From contig NZ_ABLD01000006.1 of the NCBI RefSeq assembly GCF_000172415.1, forward strand, positions 342,122 to 406,121: a stretch of DNA of 64,000 nucleotides, written 5' to 3'. Source of the stretch: Paraburkholderia graminis C4D1M (GTDB lineage: Bacteria > Pseudomonadota > Gammaproteobacteria > Burkholderiales > Burkholderiaceae). Shown piece after piece: positions 53,477-63,212 of this stretch. The position numbers and the translations under genes are program-made. Below the pieces are notes generated by a model, which did not search any database, was not told where the DNA came from, and worked only from the letters and a program-made list of their open reading frames with translations. How positions within the stretch are numbered: position 1 is the first letter of the stretch; every line of letters begins with the position of its first letter.

Positions 53477-53809
53477 ATGGCTCACATGCAATCACTTTCA
53501 GCGGATCAAGGTCACGGCAGTCTGCGCGGTTATCTCGCCGGCTTCGTACTGTCGGTTGTGTTGACCGCGGCTGCTTTCTGGCTTGTCATGCACGGCGCTT
53601 TCCCGGCGCAGACCGCGATGATCGCACTCTCCGTTCTCGCCTTCGTGCAGATTGTCGTGCATCTCGTGTTCTTTCTGCATATCGACATGTCGGCGGGGCA
53701 GCGCTGGAATGTCATGGCATTGGCCTATACGGCATTGGCTGCGCTGTTCCTGATCGGCGGGACGGTGTGGGTCATGCATAACGTCAGTATGAATATGATG
53801 TCCCGATAG
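53477..53809 (+). CDS. cyoD: Cytochrome o ubiquinol oxidase subunit IV
   Basis: A 110-residue three-helix accessory subunit needed for assembly. It has SLRGYLAGFVLSVVLTAAAF, IVVHLVFFLHIDMSAGQRW and a final helix LAALFLIGGTVWVMHNV. No cyoE haem-O synthase follows; instead narX starts 20 bases after the stop. Confidence 0.93.
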   Translation: MAHMQSLSADQGHGSLRGYLAGFVLSVVLTAAAFWLVMHGAFPAQTAMIALSVLAFVQIVVHLVFFLHIDMSAGQRWNVMALAYTALAALFLIGGTVWVMHNVSMNMMSR

Positions 53810-53828
53810 GGTAGACGTCGGAAGCCTT

Positions 53829-55763
53829 GTGCGCCCCGTCTCTTCGTGGCCGCTCACCACCAAGCTTGCGGTCGTCGTCGCGACCTTGCTTGCGCTTGCG
53901 CTGGCATCCATCGGCGTGACGTTGTGGATCACGTTGCAACTGGACGGCGGCGCGGCGGCCATCAACGAAGCGGGCCGCATGCGGATGCAGACTTATCGCG
54001 CGGCGCTGATGTTGCGCGAAGCGCCCGAGCGCATCGACGCGTTGGCTACGCAATTCGATAAGAGTCTCGAACTACTACGCGTCGGCGATCCGGCGCGTCC
54101 GCTGTCGGTGCCGTGGAACGACGAAGCGCGCGCGCGTTTTGCTAACGTGCAACGGCAGTGGCAGGCATTGCGGCCCATCTGGATCGATGCGGCGAAGGCG
54201 CGCGACGCGCCATCGTCCGCATCCACCGACATACTGCGCGAAGCGAACACCTTCGTCGAGATGATCGACGCGTTCGACACGTCGATAGAAGCGCAACTCG
54301 CCCGCTGGACGTCGATTCTCAACGTTGTGCAGATTGCGCTGCTCGTACTGGCGATCGGCAGTGCATGGGCGCTGCTGTACATCGGCCATCTGCTTGTACT
54401 CGAGCCCGTGTCGCGTTTGACCGGCGGCCTCGCTCGCATCGAGGAGGGCGATTTCTCGATGCGCGTGCAAGTCGCGTCGCACGACGAGTTCGGTCAGTTG
54501 TCGGCCGGCTTTAACCGCATGGCCCGCAATCTTCAGCAGTTTTATGCGGAGCTCGAGCAGAAAGTCATCGAGAAGACTGCAAGCCTCGAAACCGAGCGCG
54601 CGCGGCTTGCGGCGCTCTACGAAATCAGCGCGTTCGCCGCTGAGGCCAGCACGCTCGACGTATTGGCGCACGGTTTCGCGCGACGCATGCGGGGCATTGC
54701 GGGAGCCGATTCGGTCGCGATCCGCTGGTCCGACGAGGGCAACGAACGGTATCTGCTATTGGGAAGCGACGGCTTGCCGCGCTTCATGATCGAAGACGAG
54801 CAGTGCCTGACCTCGCGTAGCTGTCTATGCGGCGAGCCGCGCACCGAACCGGGCGCGCGCGTGATTCCGGTTCTCGCCGAAGGTGCGGCGATTCTCGGCC
54901 ACTGCGCGCGCGCCGGTTACGCGACGCTCGTGTCCGTGCCGGTGATTTTGCATCAGCGTCCGCTCGGCGAAATCGATCTCTTCTTCAGCGACGAAATAGC
55001 GTTGTCCGCGCAAGACCGCGATCTGTTCGACGCGCTCTCGAGTCACCTTGCAACCGCAATGGAAAACCTGCGCGTCACGGCGCTCGAGCGCGAAGCGGCG
55101 GTTTCCGGCGAACGTGCGTTGCTCGCGAGCGAACTGCACGACTCGATCGCGCAGTCGCTCGCCTTCCTCAAAATCCAGGTGCAATTGCTGCGCGATGCGT
55201 TGCCCGCGCATACGGATGCGTCGGTTGCACGAATCGTCGACGAACTCGATGCAGGCGTGCGCGAGAGTACCGGCGACGTGCGCGAACTGCTGGTTCACTT
55301 TCGCACGCGCGGCGATGCCGAGGACATGGAGCCCGCATTACGAACGACGTTGCGCAAGTTCGAGCATCAAACGGGACTGACCACGCATCTGTCGATGCAA
55401 GGTCATGGCTTGCCGCTCGACGCCGATGTCAAGGTGCAAGTCCTGCACGTATTGCAGGAAGCGCTCTCGAACGTGCGCAAACATGCTCGCGCGCGTGAAG
55501 TGTGGCTTGAGGCGCAGCAGACTCCGGCGTGGAGCTTCGAGGTACGCGACGACGGTCAGGGCTTCGATGCCGCACGCGATACGCTCGGCGAGACGCATGT
55601 CGGCATGCGCATCATGCGCGAGCGGGCCGCGCGCATCGGCGCGCGGGTGGTGGTCGAATCGGTGCCGGGCGAGGGCACTTGTGTGACGTTGACGTTGCCG
55701 CAGCATCGCGGAGACACGTGTATGCGGACGAACCAACCGGTTTCCAAAGGCAGAACGATATGA
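53829..55763 (+). CDS. narX: Nitrate/nitrite sensor histidine kinase (NarX type)
   Basis: A 644-residue membrane sensor. Helix 1 (about 12-34) is followed by the nitrate-binding P-box, here AINEAGRMRMQTYRAAL, in a periplasmic four-helix domain. Helix 2 (about 157-180), a HAMP (LLVLEPVSRLTGGLARIEEGD), a GAF-like domain with a Cys-rich patch (CLTSRSCLCGEP), and a HisKA_3 domain with ELHDSIAQSL (His 437) and HATPase come next. Start GTG 53829 follows GGAAG. It directly follows cyoD and overlaps narL by four bases. Confidence 0.93.
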   Translation: MRPVSSWPLTTKLAVVVATLLALALASIGVTLWITLQLDGGAAAINEAGRMRMQTYRAALMLREAPERIDALATQFDKSLELLRVGDPARPLSVPWNDEARARFANVQRQWQALRPIWIDAAKARDAPSSASTDILREANTFVEMIDAFDTSIEAQLARWTSILNVVQIALLVLAIGSAWALLYIGHLLVLEPVSRLTGGLARIEEGDFSMRVQVASHDEFGQLSAGFNRMARNLQQFYAELEQKVIEKTASLETERARLAALYEISAFAAEASTLDVLAHGFARRMRGIAGADSVAIRWSDEGNERYLLLGSDGLPRFMIEDEQCLTSRSCLCGEPRTEPGARVIPVLAEGAAILGHCARAGYATLVSVPVILHQRPLGEIDLFFSDEIALSAQDRDLFDALSSHLATAMENLRVTALEREAAVSGERALLASELHDSIAQSLAFLKIQVQLLRDALPAHTDASVARIVDELDAGVRESTGDVRELLVHFRTRGDAEDMEPALRTTLRKFEHQTGLTTHLSMQGHGLPLDADVKVQVLHVLQEALSNVRKHARAREVWLEAQQTPAWSFEVRDDGQGFDAARDTLGETHVGMRIMRERAARIGARVVVESVPGEGTCVTLTLPQHRGDTCMRTNQPVSKGRTI

Positions 55764-56482
55764 CTGCAATCCGCTTGCTCGTCGTCGACGATCACACGTT
55801 GTTCCGGCGTGGCCTGATCGCGCTGCTCGGCCAGGACGCGCGTTTTAGCGTGGCCGGCGAAGCTGCCGACGCAGGCGAAGCGCAACGCCGCGCGAGCGAA
55901 TTGCAACCCGACGTGATCCTGCTCGACAATCATCTGCCGGGCGTGAACGGCGTGGACGCACTGAACGATCTGCGCGAAGCAGCGCCTCACGCGCGCATTC
56001 TGATGCTCACTGTTAGCGAGGACGAGCGCGACCTCGGCGCCGCGCTGCGCGCGGGCGCGCGCGGCTATCTGCTGAAAACGGTCGATGCCGAGGCGCTCGC
56101 GGATTCGATCGTGCGTACCATGCGCGACGAGTCCGTCGTAAGCCCGGAGATGACGGGCAAGCTGGTGCAAGCCTATCGCGCGATGGCGAACGCAGGCGAG
56201 GGCGACGCCAGTTCAATCGCCGATGATGATCCTGCAACGCTCAAGCCCGAAGCGCAACATGGCTCCGAGCCTGAACCCGCGCTGTCGATACGCGAGCAGG
56301 AAATCCTCACCTACATCGCGCGCGGCGCGAGCAATAAGGAAATTGCTCGCGCGCTTGCCATTTCAGAAACGACGGTCAAGATCCACGTCCAGCACATTCT
56401 GCGCAAACTGAAGCTGACTTCGCGAGTGCAGGCCGCGGTGTATGCAACGGTCAATGCAATCGGTCGGCCTACGGCTGCATAG
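55760..56482 (+). CDS. narL: Nitrate/nitrite response regulator (NarL type)
   Basis: A 240-residue regulator. The receiver domain (IRLLVVDDHTLFRRGLIALL) has acceptor Asp 56 in VILLDNHLPG, and the LuxR-type HTH is ALSIREQEILTYIARGASNK with IARALAISETTVKIHVQHIL. The linker between them is longer and more acidic than in E. coli NarL (about 45 residues). ATG 55760 overlaps the narX stop (ATGA). It likely activates the nar genes downstream through the motif-rich gap at 56513-56563. Confidence 0.93.
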   Translation: MTAIRLLVVDDHTLFRRGLIALLGQDARFSVAGEAADAGEAQRRASELQPDVILLDNHLPGVNGVDALNDLREAAPHARILMLTVSEDERDLGAALRAGARGYLLKTVDAEALADSIVRTMRDESVVSPEMTGKLVQAYRAMANAGEGDASSIADDDPATLKPEAQHGSEPEPALSIREQEILTYIARGASNKEIARALAISETTVKIHVQHILRKLKLTSRVQAAVYATVNAIGRPTAA

Positions 56483-56512
56483 CATCAACTCAACGCTATC
56501 AATTTCCACCCA

Positions 56513-56563
56513 TAGTTCGAAAGAACTACGTCTTGCCTAAAAGTAGTTAGTCCGCAGTAGTTC
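56513..56563. promoter_or_regulatory. Array of GTAGTT motifs upstream of narK
   Basis: TAGTTC (56513-56518) and GAACTA (56523-56528) form a perfect inverted repeat with a four-base spacer. GTAGTT recurs at 56543-56548 and 56558-56563, exactly 15 bases apart. The gap lies between narL and the first nitrate transporter gene. The motifs do not match the classical NarL heptamer well, so the binding protein is uncertain. Confidence 0.45.
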
Positions 56564-56652
56564 TTTTGCCGCGCTGAGACCCTCCATTCGAAGGATGTTC
56601 GCTAATGCGGTGAAAGTCCAAAGTCGATGTCATGAAAAGCGGAGTTCGTTTC

Positions 56653-57975
56653 ATGACACAGACATCGACAGCAACCGACGGCCCATCTCGCCGGCGCGCC
56701 TTGTCCGTGCTGATCGCCAGCACGCTCGCATTCACGGTGTGCTTCATGGTGTGGATGATGTTCGCCGTCGTGGGCATTCCGCTGCGCCGTTCGCTGCATC
56801 TGAACGAGACCGAGTTCGGCGTGCTCGCCGCATTGCCGGTGCTCACCGGTTCGCTGGTGCGCGTGCCGCTCGGCATCTGGACCGACCGCTATGGCGGCCG
56901 CATTGTCATGACCGCGTTGATGCTCGCCACGGCGCCCGCGATCTGGCTGATGAGCTATGCCACCGCCTATTGGCAGCTACTCGTGATCGGTCTCTTCGTC
57001 GGCCTTGCGGGCGGCTCGTTTTCGGTCGGCACGCCCTACGTGGCGCGCTGGTTTCCGCCAGAAAAGCGCGGCCTCGCGATGGGTGTTTTCGGCGCGGGCA
57101 ATTCCGGCGCGGCGGTGAACAAGTTCGTTGCGCCCGCAATCGTCGTCGCATTCGGCTGGGCGATGGTCCCTCAGGTCTACGCGGTAATCATGCTGGTTAC
57201 GGCTGTGGTGTTCTGGATTCTCAGCAGCAGCGACCCGTCGCATCTCGTCTCGGAGAAGGTGCGTTTCGTCGACCAGTTGCGCGCGTTGAAAGACCCGACG
57301 GTGCTCAAGTACTGCCAGTACTACAGCATCGTATTCGGCGGTTACGTTGCGCTGTCTCTGTGGATGGTGCAGTACTACGTCGGCGAATATGGTCTCGACC
57401 TTCGCGTAGCGGCGCTGCTCGCCGCGTGCTTCTCGCTGCCGGGCGGCGTGCTGCGCGCGGTGGGCGGCTGGCTCTCCGACCGTTATGGCGCGCACCGCGT
57501 GACGTGGTGGGTGATGTGGGTGAGCTGGGTGTGCCTGTTCCTGCTCAGCTATCCGCGCACGCATTTGATCATTGCCACGGTGAACGGCGCTAAAGGCTTC
57601 GACATCGGCCTCAACGTGATCGGTTTCACGGTGCTGATGTTCGTACTCGGCATCGCATTCGCGTTCGGCAAGGCCAGCGTCTTCAAGTACATCGGCGACG
57701 AGTACCCGGACAACATCGGCACGATTTCCGGCATCGTCGGGCTCGCGGGCGGCCTGGGCGGCTTTCTGCTGCCGATTCTCTTCGGCCTGCTGGTCGACTT
57801 CACCGGCATTCGTTCGAGTGCCTTCATGCTGCTTTACGGCGTGGTGTGGGTCTCGCTCATCTGGATGTATTTCACCGAAGTTCGCACGAAAGACGTACTC
57901 GCGGCAACTCCGCCCGTCTCGTCGGAACAGCCTGTGCGAACTGTCGGCTCTCAACCTGCGGAAACGGAATCATGA
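56653..57975 (+). CDS. narK1: NarK1-type nitrate/nitrite MFS transporter
   Basis: A 440-residue, twelve-helix nitrate/nitrite porter. Helix 1 is followed by FMVWMMFAVVGIPLRRSLHL, and the nitrate-signature loop is GLAGGSFSVGTPYVARWFPP with GAGNSGAAVNKF. A second signature GIVGLAGGLGGFLLPILFG is present. ATG 56653 has GGAG about eight bases upstream; ATG 56632 lacks one. The type-1 porter is probably a nitrate/proton symporter. It overlaps the second transporter by four bases. Confidence 0.9.
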   Translation: MTQTSTATDGPSRRRALSVLIASTLAFTVCFMVWMMFAVVGIPLRRSLHLNETEFGVLAALPVLTGSLVRVPLGIWTDRYGGRIVMTALMLATAPAIWLMSYATAYWQLLVIGLFVGLAGGSFSVGTPYVARWFPPEKRGLAMGVFGAGNSGAAVNKFVAPAIVVAFGWAMVPQVYAVIMLVTAVVFWILSSSDPSHLVSEKVRFVDQLRALKDPTVLKYCQYYSIVFGGYVALSLWMVQYYVGEYGLDLRVAALLAACFSLPGGVLRAVGGWLSDRYGAHRVTWWVMWVSWVCLFLLSYPRTHLIIATVNGAKGFDIGLNVIGFTVLMFVLGIAFAFGKASVFKYIGDEYPDNIGTISGIVGLAGGLGGFLLPILFGLLVDFTGIRSSAFMLLYGVVWVSLIWMYFTEVRTKDVLAATPPVSSEQPVRTVGSQPAETES

Positions 57976-59411
57976 ATATCTCGACAGCACGCGCGCGGGC
58001 CGGCCGCACGCTGAAGATCTGGACACCCGAAGATAAAGCATTCTGGCGGCGCGAAGGAGAAGCCGTTGCAAAGCTTAATCTGTGGATCTCGGTGCCCGCG
58101 CTCTTTTTCGCCTTCGTCATCTGGCAGATGTGGAGCGTGGTGGCGGTGAGCTTGCCGTCGCTTGGATTTAACTATTCGACCAATCAACTGTTCTGGCTGG
58201 CTGCCGCGCCCGCATTGTCCGGCGCGACGTTGCGCATCTTCTATTCGTTCATGGTGCCGATATTCGGCGGGCGACGCTGGACCACGATCTCCACCGCGTC
58301 GCTGTTGATTCCCGCAATCGGTATCGGCTTCGCCGTGCAGGACAACACGACGAGCTATCCGACGATGCTGCTGCTTGCGCTGTTATGCGGCCTCGGTGGC
58401 GCCAACTTCAGTTCGAGCATGGCCAACATCAGCTTCTTTTTCCCGAAGGAACGCAAAGGTTCTGCGCTCGGCGTGAATGGCGGGCTTGGCAATCTCGGCG
58501 TGTCGGCGGTGCAATTCCTGTCGCCGCTCGTGGTAACGGCGGGCATGCTCGGCATCTTCGGCGGCGAGCCGCAGACGCTCGTCAAGGCCGGGCACACGTC
58601 GCAAGTGTGGATGCAGAATGCGGCGTTTATCTGGGTGCCGTGTATCGTCATTTCAACGCTTGCCGCATGGTTCGGAATGAACGATCTCGCCGATGTGAAG
58701 GCGTCGTTCGCTGCGCAGGCAACCATCTTTAGGAGCCGTCATAACTGGCTGATGTGCACGCTGTATCTCGGCACCTTCGGCTCGTTTATCGGCTATGCAG
58801 CCGGCTTTCCATTGCTTATCAAGAGCCAGTTTCCCGGCGTGAATCCGCTGACGTATGCATGGCTTGGGCCGTTCGTCGGTGCACTCATCAGGCCGTTCGG
58901 CGGATGGCTCGCGGACCGGCTCGGCGGCGCGCGCGTGACGCTGTGGAATTTCGTCGTGATGGCGCTCGCGGTCGTCGGCGTTCTGTACTTTCTGCCAAAG
59001 ACGGGCGGCTCGTCGTTCTCGCTCGCCTGGGGTCCGCGCGATGGCAGCTTCACAGGCTTCTTTGCGATGTTCCTGCTGCTCTTTCTCACGACCGGCATCG
59101 GCAACGGTTCGACGTTCCGCATGATTCCGGTGATCTTTTCGAATCTGCGCCTGTGTGGCGTGCCCGCGGGCGATGCGAATGCGCTCGCCGATGCGACACG
59201 TGAAGGCAGTACCGAAGGCGCGGCCGCAATTGGTTTTGCAGGCGCAATCGGCGCGTACGGCGGGTTCTTTATTCCGAAGAGTTATGGCAGTTCCATTCTG
59301 ATGACCGGCGGCCCGGAACTCGCGTTGTACTGCTTCGTTGTTTTCTATTTGCTGTGTATTGGGCTTACGTGGTGGTTCTACGCGCGGCGCAATGCGGGCA
59401 TGCCGTGTTAA
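57972..59411 (+). CDS. narK2: NarK2-type nitrate/nitrite antiporter
   Basis: A 479-residue MFS porter with an N-terminal cytoplasmic extension (about 1-35, EDKAFWRREGEAVAKLNLWI). Typical signatures are GLGGANFSSSMANISFFFPK with GGLGNLGVSAVQ, and GAIGAYGGFFIPKSYG near the end. The paired NarK1/NarK2 genes match the fused NarK of Paracoccus, in which the second domain exchanges nitrate for nitrite. ATG 57972 overlaps the previous stop (ATGA), showing translational coupling. Confidence 0.9.
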   Translation: MNISTARARAGRTLKIWTPEDKAFWRREGEAVAKLNLWISVPALFFAFVIWQMWSVVAVSLPSLGFNYSTNQLFWLAAAPALSGATLRIFYSFMVPIFGGRRWTTISTASLLIPAIGIGFAVQDNTTSYPTMLLLALLCGLGGANFSSSMANISFFFPKERKGSALGVNGGLGNLGVSAVQFLSPLVVTAGMLGIFGGEPQTLVKAGHTSQVWMQNAAFIWVPCIVISTLAAWFGMNDLADVKASFAAQATIFRSRHNWLMCTLYLGTFGSFIGYAAGFPLLIKSQFPGVNPLTYAWLGPFVGALIRPFGGWLADRLGGARVTLWNFVVMALAVVGVLYFLPKTGGSSFSLAWGPRDGSFTGFFAMFLLLFLTTGIGNGSTFRMIPVIFSNLRLCGVPAGDANALADATREGSTEGAAAIGFAGAIGAYGGFFIPKSYGSSILMTGGPELALYCFVVFYLLCIGLTWWFYARRNAGMPC

Positions 59412-59430
59412 TCGAAAACGGACCTACACA

Positions 59431-62400
59431 ATGAGCCACTTTCTCGACAGACTTAAATACTTCTCGCAGCGCAACCAACGCTTCGCGCAAGGCCACGGCG
59501 TGACGACCGGAGAGGACCGCACGTGGGAAGACGCGTACCGCGCACGCTGGCAGCACGATAAGGTGGTGCGCTCGACACATGGCGTAAATTGCACAGGCTC
59601 ATGCTCGTGGAAGATTCACGTGAAAGGCGGCATCGTCGCGTGGGAAACGCAGCAGACCGATTATCCGCGTACGCGCGCCGAGCTGCCGAATCACGAGCCG
59701 CGCGGCTGCGCGCGCGGTGCGAGCTATAGCTGGTATCTGTATAGCGCGAACCGCGTCAAGTATCCGCTCGTGCGAGCGCGGCTGCTCAAGCATTGGCGCG
59801 CCGCGCGTGCGGTGGCGATGAGTGCCGTCGATGCATGGGCGGCGGTGGTGGAGAACGACGCGCAACGTCGCGACTATCAGCGTCAGCGCGGCCTCGGTGG
59901 GTTTGTGCGTGCGAGCTGGGACGAAGTGAATGAGATCGTCGCCGCGGCCAACGTCTACACGATCAGGAAGCATGGGCCGGATCGCATCATCGGCTTCTCG
60001 CCCATTCCGGCGATGTCGATGGTCAGCTATGCAGCGGGCAGCCGCTATTTGAGTCTGATCGGCGGCGTCTGCATGAGTTTCTACGACTGGTATTGCGATC
60101 TGCCGCCCTCGAGTCCGCAAACGTGGGGCGAGCAGACCGACGTGCCGGAATCGGCTGACTGGTACAACTCGAGTTACATCATTGCGTGGGGCTCGAATGT
60201 GCCGCAGACGCGCACGCCCGACGCGCATTTCTTCACCGAGGTTCGCTATCGCGGCACGAAGACCGTCGCGGTCACGCCCGACTATGCGGAAGTCAGCAAA
60301 CTGGCGGACCTGTGGATGCACCCGGGCCAGGGCACCGACGCCGCGCTCGCGATGGCGATGGGCCACGTAATTCTGCGCGAGTTCTATTTCGAGCGGCGCA
60401 GCGCGTACTTCGACGACTATGCGCGCCGCTATACCGATCTACCGTTGCTCGTGCAACTAAAAGAGCAGACGCTGGCCGATGGTCGCCGCATCATGGTGCC
60501 CGACCGTTTTCTCCGAGCCGACGATTTCAACGGCATGCTTGGCCAGGACAATAACCCGGAGTGGAAGACGGTCGCGTTCAACGTCGACGGCAAGCTCGTG
60601 TTGCCGAATGGTTCGATCGGCTTTCGCTGGGGCGCGGAAGGCCGCGGCGACGCAGGGCGCTGGAATCTCGAAGCAAAAGAAGCGCGGCATGGCGCAGAAG
60701 TGAAGCTGAAGCTCTCCGTCGCGGAAGACGGCGCGCAAGCGCATGAGGTTGTCACGGTCGGCTTTCCGTACTTCGGCGGCATCGACACGCCGCATTTCAC
60801 CGCGAGCAAACAGGCCGATGTACTCGTGCGCAAGGTGCCGGTTGCGCGCATTGCACTCGGCAAGAACGGCGAGCGCCGCGAAGTACTCGTCGCCACCGTG
60901 TTCGATCTGTTGGCCGCTAACTATGGCGTGGATCGCGGCTTCGGCGGCGCGCGCGATTACAACGACGACGTGCCGTATACGCCTGCGTGGCAGGAGCGCA
61001 TAACCGGCGTGGCGCGCGAGCAGGCCATTTTAGTGGCGCGCGAATTTGCGGACAATGCCGACCGGACGCAGGGTAAGTCGATGGTGATTATCGGCGCCGC
61101 AATGAATCACTGGTATCACAGCGATATGAATTATCGCGGCGTGATCAACATGCTGATGCTGTGCGGCTGCATCGGTCAAAGCGGCGGCGGCTGGGCGCAC
61201 TACGTCGGTCAGGAGAAGCTGCGTCCACAAACGGGCTGGACGCCGCTCGCTTTTGCACTCGACTGGATTCGTCCGCCGCGGCAAATGAATTCCACCAGCT
61301 TCTTCTACGCGCATACGGATCAATGGCGCTATGAAAAACTCGGCGTCGAAGAAATTCGTTCGCCGCTCGCGGATCGCGCGCACGACGGCGGCTCGTTAAT
61401 CGACTATAACGTGCGCGCCGAACGCATGGGCTGGTTGCCGTCGGCGCCGCAATTGCAGACCAATCCATTGCAGGTGGCGCGCGACGCACAGGCAGCGGGC
61501 ATCGATGCAAAAGCCTATGTCGCGCGAAGGCTGAAAGACGGCACGCTGAAGATGAGTTGCGAGGATCCGGATCATCCGGACAACTGGCCACGCAACATGT
61601 TCGTCTGGCGTTCCAATTTGCTTGGCTCGTCGGGCAAGGGGCACGAGTACTTCCTCAAGCATCTGCTCGGCACGACTCACGGCGTGCAAGGCCGCGATCT
61701 CGGCGACGACGATGCAAAGCCGCGCGAAGTCACATGGCACGACACGGCGCCGGAAGGCAAACTCGATCTGCTCGTCACGCTCGACTTCCGGATGAGCACG
61801 ACGTGTCTCTATTCGGACATCGTGCTGCCGACCGCGACGTGGTACGAAAAGAACGATCTGAATACGAGCGACATGCATCCGTTCATTCATCCGCTGTCGA
61901 GCGCAGTCGATCCGGCATGGCAGGCGCGTAGCGACTGGGAGATCTATAAAGGCTTTGCAAAGGCTTTTAGCGAAGTCTGCATCGGTCATCTCGGCGTGGA
62001 GAAAGAAGTCGTGCTCACGCCGCTAATGCACGACACGCCCGCCGAACTCGCGCAACCGTACGATGCGCGCGACTGGAAACGCGGCGAGTGTGAACTCGTA
62101 CCCGGCAAGACCGCGCCGCAGGTGAGCGTGGTCGAACGCGATTATCCGAACGTATACCGCCGCTTCACGGCTCTTGGCCCGCTGATGGACAAGCTCGGCA
62201 ACGGCGGCAAGGGCATTGCGTGGCAGACCGGCACGGAGACCGCGCAACTCGCCGAACTCAACGGCACCGTCAGTGAAGAAGGCGCGACGCGCGGACTCGT
62301 GAAGATCGACAGCGATATTGACGCATGCGAAGTCGTGCTGATGCTCGCGCCCGAAACGAATGGCCATGTCGCGGTGAAAGCGTGGGACGCGCTCTCGAAG

Positions 62401-63212
62401 ATTACAGGCCGCCATCATGCGCATCTCGCGCTGCATCGCGAGGACGAGAAGATTCGTTATCGCGATGTTCAGGCGCAGCCGCGCAAGATCATTTCTTCGC
62501 CGACCTGGAGCGGTGTGGAAAGCGAGAAAGTGTCGTACACGGCCGGCTATACCAACGTGCATGAATTGATTCCGTGGCGCACGCTGACGGGCCGCCAGCA
62601 GTTCTATCAGATCATCCGTGGATGCGCGAATTCGGCGAGAGCTTCGTGAGTTATCGTCCGCCGGTGGATCTGAAAGCCGCATCGCCGATGCATGGCCGCA
62701 AGCCGAACGGGCACACGGAGATCGCGCTCAATTTCATTACACCGCATCAGAAATGGGGCATTCACAGCACGTATGCCGACAACCTTCTCATGCTCACGCT
62801 CAATCGCGGCGGCCCGGTGATCTGGCTCAGCGAAGGCGACGCTAAAAGGGCTGGCATCGAAGATAACGACTGGGTTGAACTGTTCAACATCAATGGCGCG
62901 ATTGCCGCGCGTGCAGTAGTGAGTCAACGCGTGAATCCCGGCATGGTGATGATGTATCACGCGCAGGAGAAGATCGTGAATGTACCCGGTTCTGAAATAA
63001 CCGGAACACGCGGCGGCATTCACAACTCGGTCACGCGCATTGTACTCAAGCCCACGCATATGATCGGCGGCTATGCGCAGCTTAGCTACGGCTTTAACTA
63101 CTACGGGACCATCGGCACGAATCGCGACGAATTCGTTGTCGTGCGCAAGATGGCAAAAGTCGACTGGCTCGACGACGAACCGGTTATCGCGACACACGGA
63201 GATCGCACATGA
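59431..63212 (+). pseudogene. narG: Respiratory nitrate reductase alpha subunit, one-base frameshift
   Basis: The bis-MGD catalytic subunit, 1,260 residues when the shift is corrected. The N-terminal FS0 cluster ligands are in HGVNCTGSCSWKIHVKGG, with PRGCARGASYSWYLYSANR after them. The Mo-site region is NSSYIIAWGSNVPQTRTPD, and SGGGWAHYVGQEKLRPQTGW is conserved. The frame from ATG 59431 is open to 62649, but after RQQFYQ a missing G after 62610 (CAGATC for CAGGATC) shifts it. The true C-terminus (HPWMREFGESFVSYRPPVD onward) runs in the next frame to 63212. narH follows with a four-base overlap. Confidence 0.93.

Noticed and set aside
56484..56500. Possible FNR box before narK (ATCAA elements)
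   Set aside because: Only half-sites are present; no TTGAT-N4-ATCAA arrangement could be formed.
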